Assembly: GCF_051251565.1 (NCBI RefSeq)
Contig: NZ_JBPOFB010000003.1
Location: 1-64,000, forward strand
Direction: 5' to 3'
Length of the DNA stretch: 64,000 bases
DNA from: Marivita sp051251565
GTDB taxonomy: Bacteria > Pseudomonadota > Alphaproteobacteria > Rhodobacterales > Rhodobacteraceae
The notes below the pieces were generated by a model. The model did not search any database. It had not been told where the DNA came from and saw nothing but the letters and a program-made list of their open reading frames with translations. Both the position numbers and the translations under genes were made by a program. Positions 24,829-32,144 of this stretch are shown one piece after another; the stretch's first letter is position 1; every line of letters starts with the position of its first letter.

Positions 24829-24854
24829 AAAATTTTATCAACTGGTAAAATTTT
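24829..24854. promoter_or_regulatory. Candidate RutR operator upstream of preT
   Basis: The core is TTTATCAACTGGTAAA (24834-24849), matching the hyuC site with one changed base in one arm and a different spacer. The symmetry extends to 12-base arms, AAAATTTTATCA and TGGTAAAATTTT, with a single mismatch. It lies upstream of the preT ATG at 24776 with the same 7-2-7 layout as 20941-20956. Confidence 0.78.
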
Positions 24855-24994
24855 TGGACTCCTGATTTCTGCCAATGCTGCACTGCGGCGTTATGCGTTT
24901 GAGGCGTGGCGGGTATTCCAAAGCGTCGGTACTCAACACGTTTTCAACGACTTAGATTGGAGTGAACACAATTTAAGCAAAACAGAGGCATATC

Positions 24995-25210
24995 ATGGCA
25001 CTGACACAGACATATCACGACGAAAAGCCCGGCTTTTTCACCCGCCTTCTCAATGGACTGAGCGAAGGGTTCGTTCAGGTTGCTGAAGCCAACATTCGCA
25101 TCCGCGAAGTCGAACGCCTTCAGGCGCTTTCGGATGAGACGCTCGCAGCCAAAGGGCTCAAGCGCGAAGACATCGTGCGTTACGTCTTCCGCGATGTGCT
25201 CTACATGTAA
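24995..25210 (+). CDS. DUF1127 domain-containing small protein
   Basis: 71 residues. The C-terminal part REVERLQALSDETLAAKGLKREDIVRYVFRD fits the DUF1127 (YjiS-like) pattern of a short basic helix pair with the L-x-LSD-x-x-L core. GAGG precedes the ATG. Small DUF1127 proteins in Alphaproteobacteria have been linked to RNA turnover and to phosphate and carbon metabolism; the role here is not predictable. It is monocistronic, with its own terminator at 25242-25267. Confidence 0.85.
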   Translation: MALTQTYHDEKPGFFTRLLNGLSEGFVQVAEANIRIREVERLQALSDETLAAKGLKREDIVRYVFRDVLYM

Positions 25211-25241
25211 TCAGTCTTTCAACAGACCTGATGGGAAAAAA

Positions 25242-25267
25242 GGCTGCGCAATTTGCGCGGCCTTTTT
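25242..25267 (+). terminator. Intrinsic terminator of the DUF1127 gene
   Basis: GGCTGCGCA and TGCGCGGCC form a 9-bp stem (one G-U pair) with an ATT loop, followed by five T. An A run before the stem means it could also work on the opposite strand. Confidence 0.85.
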
Positions 25268-25292
25268 CTTTGGGCAGGTTCTGAAAACGAAA

Positions 25293-25317
25293 AAAGCCGC
25301 CCCGAGGGGACGGCTTT
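25293..25317 (-). terminator. Intrinsic terminator of rpsD
   Basis: On the minus strand AAAGCCG-t-CCC closes over a CTC loop with GGG-c-CGGCTTT, followed by further T. It is 56 bases beyond the rpsD stop. Confidence 0.8.
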
Positions 25318-25372
25318 GCAACAGATGTTCTGATTGGACGACCCGCACGGTGACACCGCGCGGACCCCAAAA

Positions 25373-25993
25373 TCAGTTCTGAGCGTAATATTCGATGACG
25401 AGGTTCGGTTCCATCATCACCGGGTACGGCACATCCGACAGACCCGGTGTGCGGACGAAAGTCGCCTTGAGCTTGGAGTGATCGGCCTCGATGTAATCGG
25501 GCACATCCCGCTCGGACAGCTGGGTTGCCTCAAGGACAACTGCGATCTGCTTGGACTTGTCGCGGACCTCGATCACATCGCCTTCTTTGACGCGGTAGGA
25601 CGGGATGTTCACGCGCTGGCCGTTGACCAGAACGTGACCGTGGTTCACGAACTGACGTGCGGCAAAGACGGTAGCCACGAACTTGGCACGGTACACAACC
25701 GCGTCCAAGCGGCGCTCAAGCAGGCCAATCAGCTGTTCGCCGGTGTCACCGCGCAGACGTTCTGCTTCGGCAAAGATGCGACGGAACTGCTTTTCCGTCA
25801 GGTCGCCGTAATAGCCCTTCAGCTTCTGCTTTGCGCGCAGCTGCAGGCCAAAGTCGGACAATTTGCCCTTGCGGCGCTGACCGTGCTGGCCGGGGCCGTA
25901 TTCACGACGGTTGACGGGGGATTTCGGACGACCCCAGATGTTTTCACCCATCCGGCGGTCAATTTTGTACTTGGCAGACGTGCGTTTTGTCAC
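25373..25993 (-). CDS. rpsD: 30S ribosomal protein S4
   Basis: 206 residues, the standard length. The start is GTG at 25993, reading (V)TKRTSAKYKIDRRMGENIWG, with AAGGAG seven bases upstream; a longer frame has no such site. S4 initiates 30S assembly on 16S rRNA and carries an S4 RNA-binding domain (about 96-160; RRLDAVVYRAKFVATVFAARQ and HGHVLVNGQRVNIPSYRV, quoted in part). It stands alone, outside the alpha-operon position found in many bacteria, which is normal for this order. Confidence 0.97.
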   Translation of the reverse strand: MTKRTSAKYKIDRRMGENIWGRPKSPVNRREYGPGQHGQRRKGKLSDFGLQLRAKQKLKGYYGDLTEKQFRRIFAEAERLRGDTGEQLIGLLERRLDAVVYRAKFVATVFAARQFVNHGHVLVNGQRVNIPSYRVKEGDVIEVRDKSKQIAVVLEATQLSERDVPDYIEADHSKLKATFVRTPGLSDVPYPVMMEPNLVIEYYAQN

Positions 25994-26113
25994 GGCTGAT
26001 CTCCTTCTTGGAACGACGCCCCGAAAGGCGACTATGAAGAGCGTTGTCCTTTTGGGCGTTAAACCCATGACAGGCATCCCCTTGCGGGGGCCACCAACAC
26101 CAATGAAGTCGCG

Positions 26114-26141
26114 CTTACACGGTGGGTCTCTACAGAGTCAA
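26114..26141 (-). promoter_or_regulatory. Candidate promoter of rpsD
   Basis: On the minus strand TTGACT (26136-26141), a 16-base spacer and TGTAAG (26114-26119) give a housekeeping-type promoter about 120 bases before the rpsD GTG. Confidence 0.4.
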
Positions 26142-26163
26142 CACGCGATATTTCGGCCCCGCA

Positions 26164-26179
26164 TTAAACCTTGTTTAAC
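26164..26179. promoter_or_regulatory. Full-consensus CtrA box upstream of the EAL gene
   Basis: TTAAACCTTGTTTAAC fits TTAA-N7-TTAAC exactly. It is 44 bases before the ATG of the EAL-domain gene and about 170 bases before rpsD, so the EAL gene is the likelier target. CtrA in Roseobacter-type bacteria is tied to motility and c-di-GMP control. Confidence 0.55.
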
Positions 26180-26222
26180 GCGCGCTTGTCACAGTGCCAG
26201 GAGCGAAACAAAGGATGCTCCC

Positions 26223-27050
26223 ATGGCGCAGCGCGCAGTCCGAAAGGCATTTGGTCCGTCACCTCTTGATGCGGCGGTGCAAACCCGTGACCAAAACATC
26301 CTGTCCGTGGTCGAAGACGCGGTGCGCCACCGCGAAGTGCGGCTGGCCTTTCAACCCGTGGTTCAGGCCCAGCGACAGGATCATGTTGCCTTTTACGAAG
26401 GTCTGATCCGCGTCACTGACCCCACCGGGCGGATTATCCCGGCAGGCCAATTCATCGAAAGCATTGAAGAACGCGAAACCGGCAGGCTTTTGGATTGTCT
26501 TGCCCTTGAACATGGCCTGCGCACACTGCTGCACAACCCCGACATCCGATTGGCCATAAACCTGTCGGCCCGGTCTATCGGATATCCGAAATGGCGCAAG
26601 GTGCTGGAACGCGGGCTGGCACGTGATCCGTCTGCCGCTGAACGTCTGATACTTGAGATAACAGAGGCGTCCGCGATGCTGGTTCCAGAACTGGTCGTGC
26701 AGGCGATGCGCGATCTTCAAAAGCTCGGAATCAGCTTTGCTCTGGATGATTTCGGCGCGGGCTACACCGCCTTGCGATATCTCAAGGAATTCCAGTTCGA
26801 TATCCTCAAGATCGATGGCCAGTTCATTCGCGGCATTGCGACCGATCCCGACAATCATGTCCTCACCCGCGCGATTATCGCCATCGCCCAGCAATTCGAT
26901 ATGTTCACGGTTGCCGAATTTGTCGAAAACGCCCCCGATGCATATGCACTGGGGGAACTGGGGGTGGATTTCCTTCAAGGCTATTATTTTGGGGCCCCAA
27001 CGGTGCATCCACCCTGGCGCACGCCACCACAATCCCGCGCGGTCCACTGA
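26223..27050 (+). CDS. EAL domain protein, predicted c-di-GMP phosphodiesterase
   Basis: 275 residues starting at MAQRAVRKAFG. A stand-alone EAL domain covers residues about 30-265, with no GGDEF, PAS or membrane part. The signature reads FYEGLIRV (EGL rather than EAL). The other catalytic positions are present: INLSARSIG (Asn), ILEITEAS (Glu), ALDDFGAGYTALRYL (two Asp), ILKIDGQFI (Lys), TVAEFVEN (Glu) and LQGYYFGAP (Gln). It is therefore probably active in hydrolysing c-di-GMP to pGpG. Confidence 0.9.
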   Translation: MAQRAVRKAFGPSPLDAAVQTRDQNILSVVEDAVRHREVRLAFQPVVQAQRQDHVAFYEGLIRVTDPTGRIIPAGQFIESIEERETGRLLDCLALEHGLRTLLHNPDIRLAINLSARSIGYPKWRKVLERGLARDPSAAERLILEITEASAMLVPELVVQAMRDLQKLGISFALDDFGAGYTALRYLKEFQFDILKIDGQFIRGIATDPDNHVLTRAIIAIAQQFDMFTVAEFVENAPDAYALGELGVDFLQGYYFGAPTVHPPWRTPPQSRAVH

Positions 27051-27238
27051 CCCCGCGCGCCGTTATCATGACGCTAGGTCAACCCAACTATGCACAACTC
27101 CCCTGAGACACCCTGTCCGGTATGCGACGGTCCACCATTACGCTAGGAGAACGCCATAAGCGGTTTGGGGCCACAGCCGCGCACAAGCGATAAGTGCTGT
27201 GGAAGAACGTCTGAACCATGACTTTGGTGGAGGGACAT

Positions 27239-28414
27239 ATGACCAACGTCGTTATCGCATCCGCCGCTCGGACGGCCGTTGGGTCGTTTGGCGGTTCTTT
27301 CGCAAATACACCTGCCCATGATCTGGGCTCTGCGGTTCTGAACGCGCTGGTCGAACGGGCCGGCATCGAAAAGGACGCCGTGTCTGAAACGATTCTCGGT
27401 CAGGTTCTGACCGCCGCCCAAGGCCAGAACCCGGCCCGTCAGGCACATATCAACGCGGGTTTCCCAAAAGAAGGGTCCGCCTGGAGCATCAACCAGGTGT
27501 GCGGATCAGGTCTGCGTGCCGTGGCGCTTGGTGCGCAGCACATCATGCTGGGCGATGCAGACATCGTCTGTGCCGGTGGTCAGGAAAACATGTCCATGTC
27601 GCCCCATGCCGCGAACCTGCGTCAGGGCCACAAGATGGGCGATATGCAATATATCGACACCATGATCCGCGACGGCCTTTGGGACGCCTTCAACGGATAC
27701 CACATGGGCCAAACGGCAGAAAACGTTGCCGAAAAATGGCAGATCAGCCGCGAAATGCAGGATGCATTCGCCGTTTCGTCACAGAACAAGGCCGAAGCCG
27801 CACAAAAGGCGGGTAAGTTCGATGATGAGGTGATCGCCTACACCATCAAGACCCGCAAAGGCGACATCGTTGTCGATAAGGACGAATACATCCGCCACGG
27901 CGCAACCATGGACGCGATGCAAAAGCTGCGCCCCGCGTTTGCCAAAGATGGTTCTGTCACAGCCGCCAACGCCTCTGGCCTCAACGATGGCGCAGCAGGC
28001 GTTCTGCTCATGAGCGCGGACAACGCGGCAAAGCGCGGTATCACGCCGATGGCCCGCATCGCATCCTATGCAACCGCTGGTCTGGACCCGTCGATCATGG
28101 GCGTCGGCCCGATCTACGCATCGCGCAAGGCCCTCGACAAAGCAGGATGGTCGGTTGGCGATCTTGATCTGGTCGAGGCCAACGAAGCATTCGCTGCCCA
28201 AGCCTGTGCCGTGAACAAGGACATGGGCTGGGATCCAGCGATCGTGAACGTCAATGGCGGCGCAATCGCCATCGGTCACCCGATCGGCGCATCCGGGGCC
28301 CGCGTTCTGAACACCTTGCTGTTCGAAATGCAGCGCCGCGATGCCAAGAAGGGACTTGCTACATTGTGCATCGGTGGCGGCATGGGTGTCGCTCTTTGCG
28401 TAGAGCGGGACTGA
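27239..28414 (+). CDS. phaA: Acetyl-CoA C-acetyltransferase (beta-ketothiolase)
   Basis: 391 residues starting at MTNVVIASAART; GGAGG precedes the ATG. It condenses two acetyl-CoA to acetoacetyl-CoA. The nucleophile is Cys88 in INQVCGSGLRAV. The C-terminal catalytic His is in NGGAIAIGHPIGASGAR and the second Cys in LCIGGGMGVAL. Together with phaB, 150 bases downstream, it supplies 3-hydroxybutyryl-CoA for polyhydroxybutyrate. A strong terminator follows, so phaB has its own promoter or is reached by read-through. No phaC synthase is in the window. Confidence 0.95.
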   Translation: MTNVVIASAARTAVGSFGGSFANTPAHDLGSAVLNALVERAGIEKDAVSETILGQVLTAAQGQNPARQAHINAGFPKEGSAWSINQVCGSGLRAVALGAQHIMLGDADIVCAGGQENMSMSPHAANLRQGHKMGDMQYIDTMIRDGLWDAFNGYHMGQTAENVAEKWQISREMQDAFAVSSQNKAEAAQKAGKFDDEVIAYTIKTRKGDIVVDKDEYIRHGATMDAMQKLRPAFAKDGSVTAANASGLNDGAAGVLLMSADNAAKRGITPMARIASYATAGLDPSIMGVGPIYASRKALDKAGWSVGDLDLVEANEAFAAQACAVNKDMGWDPAIVNVNGGAIAIGHPIGASGARVLNTLLFEMQRRDAKKGLATLCIGGGMGVALCVERD

Positions 28415-28439
28415 CCCCACGCAGCGCGGACAAAGATCA

Positions 28440-28464
28440 GGGGCGCCGCGTGCGCCCCTTTTTT
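28440..28464 (+). terminator. Intrinsic terminator after phaA
   Basis: GGGGCGC and GCGCCCC form a 7-bp perfect stem around a CGCGT loop, followed by six T. Confidence 0.88.
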
Positions 28465-28567
28465 GTAGCTTCTTTTCAAAATCAAAATCCACTGCGCAAT
28501 AATGTTGCGCGTACTTGTTTCAAGGTATAACAACCTTACCAACACGACCACCAAGGAGGAGACCCCC

Positions 28568-29290
28568 ATGTCCCGTGTCGCACTTGTCACCGGCGGAAGC
28601 CGCGGTATCGGCGAAGCCATTTCCAAAGCGCTTAAGGCCGAAGGCTACGAGGTTGCCGCGACCTATGCTGGCAATGACGAAAAAGCCGCTGCATTCACCG
28701 CAGAGACCGGCATCAAGACCTATAAATGGAACGTCGCCGACTATGACGCGTCCAAAGCGGGCATCGCACAGGTCGAAGCCGATCTTGGGCCCATCGACGT
28801 GGTTGTCGCCAACGCGGGCATCACCCGCGACGCACCATTCCACAAGATGACCCCCGAAGCATGGAACGAGGTGATCGACACCAACCTGACAGGCGTGTTC
28901 AACACGGTGCACCCCGTTTGGCCCGGCATGCGCGAACGCAAGTTTGGCCGCGTGATCGTGATTTCATCAATCAACGGCCAGAAAGGCCAGTTCGGTCAGG
29001 TGAACTATGCCGCGACCAAGGCCGGCGATCTGGGTATCGTCAAATCGCTGGCGCAAGAGGGCGCGCGCGCAGGCATCACCGCAAACGCGATCTGCCCCGG
29101 CTATATCGCTACCGAAATGGTCATGGCGATCCCCGAAGAGGTCCGCGCCAAGATCGTTGCAGGCATCCCGGCGGGTCGTTTGGGTGAGCCCGATGAAATC
29201 GCCCGCTGTGTCGTGTTCCTTGCGTCCGAGACATCCGGTTTCATCAACGGATCGACCATTTCGGCCAACGGCGCCCAGTTCTTCGTCTGA
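28568..29290 (+). CDS. phaB: Acetoacetyl-CoA reductase
   Basis: 240 residues starting at MSRVALVTGGSRG, with AAGGAGGAG upstream of the ATG. It is a short-chain dehydrogenase: VTGGSRGIGEAISKAL binds NADPH, NAGITRD is the NNAG-type motif, Ser in VIVISSINGQKGQFG, and the catalytic Tyr and Lys are in VNYAATKAG. It reduces acetoacetyl-CoA to (R)-3-hydroxybutyryl-CoA. An intrinsic terminator closes the unit. Confidence 0.95.
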   Translation: MSRVALVTGGSRGIGEAISKALKAEGYEVAATYAGNDEKAAAFTAETGIKTYKWNVADYDASKAGIAQVEADLGPIDVVVANAGITRDAPFHKMTPEAWNEVIDTNLTGVFNTVHPVWPGMRERKFGRVIVISSINGQKGQFGQVNYAATKAGDLGIVKSLAQEGARAGITANAICPGYIATEMVMAIPEEVRAKIVAGIPAGRLGEPDEIARCVVFLASETSGFINGSTISANGAQFFV

Positions 29291-29312
29291 TCTCAAATCG
29301 CAGAGTTTCGGA

Positions 29313-29345
29313 AAGGCCCGCCTGCTGCGCGGGCCTTTTCTTTTG
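29313..29345 (+). terminator. Intrinsic terminator after phaB
   Basis: AAGGCCCGC and GCGGGCCTT form a 9-bp perfect stem with a 7-base loop, followed by TTCTTTT. Confidence 0.88.
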
Positions 29346-29369
29346 TGCGGTCGGGAATTAACCAACCTC

Positions 29370-30233
29370 ATGAGCAGATCAAAAGCCACCGCCACCGGAT
29401 TTATCGCCGTGCTTCTTTGGGCACTTCTGGCGCTCTTCACCGCCGGGTCTGCGCCGGTGCCGCCATTCCTGCTCAATGCGCTGACTTTTGCCATCGGCGG
29501 TGCAGTCGGGGTGATCTGGGTGCTGGCGCGTGGGCGGATGTCGGTGCTGCGCGGAATCAATTGGAAGATCTACGCCTTCGGCACTGCGGGCCTGTTTGGC
29601 TATCACGCACTGTATTTCTCGGCGCTGCGGCTGGCCCCACCCGCCGAGGCCGGGTTGATCGCCTATCTCTGGCCACTGTTCATCGTATTGTTTTCCGGCC
29701 TGCTGCCCGGTGAAACCCTGCGCACGGGACACATCATTGGCGCGCTGGTGTCCTTCGTCGGGGCAGCGCTGATCGTGCTGCGCAACGGCGCGAGCTTTGA
29801 AAGCGGCGCAGTCCCAGGCTTGATCCTTGCAGGCTTTTGCGCGCTGACCTGGAGCGGGTATTCCGTGCTGTCCCGACGGCTGGGCACCACCCCGACCGAA
29901 GCGGTGGCCGTGTTCTGCGTGTTGACAGCCCTCCTGTCCGTGCCCGCGCACCTGATGTTCGAAGCAACGATATGGCCTGACACCGGCTTCGGCTGGCTTT
30001 CGGTTCTGGCATTGGGGTTGGGGCCGGTTGGGCTGGCGTTTTACGTCTGGGATATCGGCGTGAAACGCGGCGACATTCAGGTGCTTGGCGTGGCCAGCTA
30101 TGCAGCACCGCTGCTGTCGACGCTTGTTTTAATCGGGGCCGGATTTGCACAGGCGTCCTGGCAATTGGTGGCGGCGGCGGCGCTGATCACCATTGGCGCA
30201 GGGACTGCGGCGCTGGCCTCACGCCGCGCTTAG
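29370..30233 (+). CDS. EamA/DMT family transporter
   Basis: 287 residues starting at MSRSKATATGFIAV. About ten hydrophobic segments form two EamA repeats (about 8-140 and 150-285). The charged loops are short, as usual for drug/metabolite exporters. YHALYFSALRLAPPAEAGLI and the Pro near LAPP mark the first repeat. The substrate cannot be deduced. It follows the phaB terminator, so it is probably a separate unit. Confidence 0.88.
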   Translation: MSRSKATATGFIAVLLWALLALFTAGSAPVPPFLLNALTFAIGGAVGVIWVLARGRMSVLRGINWKIYAFGTAGLFGYHALYFSALRLAPPAEAGLIAYLWPLFIVLFSGLLPGETLRTGHIIGALVSFVGAALIVLRNGASFESGAVPGLILAGFCALTWSGYSVLSRRLGTTPTEAVAVFCVLTALLSVPAHLMFEATIWPDTGFGWLSVLALGLGPVGLAFYVWDIGVKRGDIQVLGVASYAAPLLSTLVLIGAGFAQASWQLVAAAALITIGAGTAALASRRA

Positions 30234-30342
30234 GTGCGAATTTGCACAAAAACGGCGCGCCTACGTGCGTTTATGTGCGGACAAGATCAGCTAAATACAC
30301 GGTCGACGCGGCAATTGCCGACCCATTTTCAGGAGACCTGAC

Positions 30343-31275
30343 ATGCTGAACCAGATCAACGGGCTACACCACGTGACCTCACTTGCCAGCGGGGCACAGG
30401 AAAACAACGCTTTCTTCACCAAGGTTCTTGGCCTGCGCCGGATCAAGAAGACTGTCAATTTCGACGCCCCCGAGGTGTATCACCTTTACTACGGCGACGA
30501 AGCGGGCACACCCGGCACGGTGATGACCTATTTCCCGTTCCCAAACGCGCGGCGCGGTCGGCCCGGCACGGGTGAGGTCGGCATCACAGGCTTTGCCGTA
30601 CCCAACGGCAGCTTGCCCTATTGGCAAGAACGGCTTGCGACATTCGATGTGAAAAACCTTGTGTCAGAGACAACCTTTGGCCAGAACCGTCTCCGCTTTG
30701 ACGGGCCAGATGGCGATGGGTTCGTGCTTGTGGAAACCGGTGATGATGCCCGCGCACCGTGGACGAACAATGGCGTGGACGCAGGTGTCGCCATTCGCGG
30801 CTTTCACAGTGCTGATATGCGGCTGCGGGATGCGGCGGCCAGTGCAGAATTGCTCACCTTCATGGGCTACGAAAAGCTGGACACGCAAGATAATGTCACG
30901 CGATTTCACGTTCCAAATGGCAAAGAGGCGAACGTCATTGACATCACGCAGGTCAACGCGCCCAGCGCCGATCAGGGCGCGGGATCGGTACACCATATTG
31001 CGTTTTCTGTCGACAACCGAGACACACAACTTGAGGTGCGCAGCGCGCTGATGGATACCGGCTACCAAGTCACGCCGGTGATCGACCGCGATTACTTTTA
31101 TGCGATCTATTTCCGCACACCCGGTGGCGTGTTGTTCGAAGTGGCGACCAACGAGCCGGGCTTTGACCGCGATGAAGACACGGCGCATCTGGGTGAGGCA
31201 CTTAAGCTGCCAAGCCAGCACGAGCATTTGCGCAGCGTTCTGGAAGAAAAATACCTGGAGCCGATCGTTGACTGA
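30343..31275 (+). CDS. Ring-cleaving dioxygenase, glyoxalase/MhqO type
   Basis: 310 residues with AGGAG upstream of the ATG. Two vicinal-oxygen-chelate repeats (about 5-130 and 150-275) are visible. Iron ligands are expected in GLHHVTSLAS, SVHHIAFSVD and GGVLFEVATNEPG (His, His, Glu). This is the MhqA/MhqO-like family known from hydroquinone and quinone resistance. The next gene, overlapping by eight bases, is an MhqD-type esterase, which supports this reading over a catechol meta-cleavage pathway. Confidence 0.87.
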   Translation: MLNQINGLHHVTSLASGAQENNAFFTKVLGLRRIKKTVNFDAPEVYHLYYGDEAGTPGTVMTYFPFPNARRGRPGTGEVGITGFAVPNGSLPYWQERLATFDVKNLVSETTFGQNRLRFDGPDGDGFVLVETGDDARAPWTNNGVDAGVAIRGFHSADMRLRDAAASAELLTFMGYEKLDTQDNVTRFHVPNGKEANVIDITQVNAPSADQGAGSVHHIAFSVDNRDTQLEVRSALMDTGYQVTPVIDRDYFYAIYFRTPGGVLFEVATNEPGFDRDEDTAHLGEALKLPSQHEHLRSVLEEKYLEPIVD

Positions 31276-31864
31276 CTACATTCTGCGCGAGACCAAGGGC
31301 ACGCCGGGCGCGCCTTTGGTCTTCACCTTCCACGGCACTGGCGGGGATGAAACCCAGTTCCATAGCCTAGCCGAACAGCTTTGGCCCGGTGCGCAAGTGG
31401 TATCGCCGCGCGGGGATGTGTCAGAGAACGGGATGGCGCGGTATTTCCGGCGCACTGGCGAAGGGGTTTACGACATGGAAGATCTGGCCAAACGACGCGC
31501 CGCAATGGCCATTTTTGTGCGCTCAAAGATCGAAGAAACCGGCGCGCAGCGTGTGATTGCCTTGGGGTACTCCAACGGCGCGAATATCGCGGCGGCTGTG
31601 GCCTTTGAAAATCCAGACATCTTCACCGATGTGATTGCCATGCATCCGTTGATCCCGTGGACACCGGCCCCGCAACCGGGGCTTGCCACGACGCGCTGGT
31701 TGATCACCGCAGGCGAGCGTGATCCGATCTGCCCTGCACCGTTGACCAAGTCCCTGCTCGACTATCTCCGCGCGCAGGACGCCGAGGTGACAGAACACTG
31801 GCACCCCGGGGGGCACGAACTTGTGCAATCGGAATTGGCTGCCATTCAGGCCAATATGCTCTGA
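31268..31864 (+). CDS. Alpha/beta hydrolase, MhqD/YodD-like carboxylesterase
   Basis: 198 residues starting at TTG 31268 (LTDYILRETKG). GGAG (31257-31260) is exactly seven bases upstream, and no ATG or GTG fits. The nucleophile Ser is in ALGYSNGANIAAA, Asp in TAGERDPICP and His in HPGGHELVQ. The oxyanion loop is FTFHGTGGDE. It overlaps the dioxygenase gene by eight bases, so expression is coupled. It probably hydrolyses ring-cleavage or quinone-adduct products. Confidence 0.87.
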   Translation: MTDYILRETKGTPGAPLVFTFHGTGGDETQFHSLAEQLWPGAQVVSPRGDVSENGMARYFRRTGEGVYDMEDLAKRRAAMAIFVRSKIEETGAQRVIALGYSNGANIAAAVAFENPDIFTDVIAMHPLIPWTPAPQPGLATTRWLITAGERDPICPAPLTKSLLDYLRAQDAEVTEHWHPGGHELVQSELAAIQANML

Positions 31865-31867
31865 CCG

Positions 31868-31900
31868 AAAAACACCCCCGGCCAGAACGGTGCGGGGGTG
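31868..31900 (-). terminator. Intrinsic terminator of the 39-residue gene
   Basis: On the minus strand CACCCCCG and CGGGGGTG form an 8-bp stem with a 12-base loop, followed by five T. It lies between the 3' ends of the esterase gene and the small minus-strand gene. Confidence 0.75.
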
Positions 31901-31915
31901 CTGTGGCTTTGAGCT

Positions 31916-32035
31916 TCAGTCTTTTGAGCGTCCGGAAAAGAGAGCCCGCATCAGGCTGCGCATCATTTCGCCACGGGCTTGGTGTGCCGCGCGGATCGCG
32001 TCGCGGTGTTGGATGTCTTTGGCATGTTCGAACAC
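31916..32035 (-). CDS. 39-residue small protein, unknown function
   Basis: It starts at GTG 32035 (VFEHAKDIQHRDAI), with GAGGAG six bases upstream. It is strongly basic and amphipathic, with no membrane segment (AIRAAHQARGEMMRSLMRAL). A promoter candidate (32073-32101) precedes it and an intrinsic terminator (31868-31900) follows, so it has all the marks of a real short gene despite its size. It is divergent from a GcvA-like LysR regulator, a layout often seen for regulator and target. Confidence 0.6.
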   Translation of the reverse strand: MFEHAKDIQHRDAIRAAHQARGEMMRSLMRALFSGRSKD

Positions 32036-32072
32036 GTGTGGCTCCTCACATTTGTAAAATTTAACTGTCTCA

Positions 32073-32101
32073 TATATGACGACCCGATAAATCTTTGACA
32101 A
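32073..32101 (-). promoter_or_regulatory. Candidate promoter of the 39-residue gene
   Basis: TTGTCA (32096-32101), a 17-base spacer and CATATA (32073-32078) on the minus strand, with the gene's GTG about 38 bases further on. The region also holds the leader of the divergent LysR gene. Confidence 0.45.
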
Positions 32102-32144
32102 ACGAGACTTTTCACCAGTTCAGTTAAGTTATACTTATGCATTG

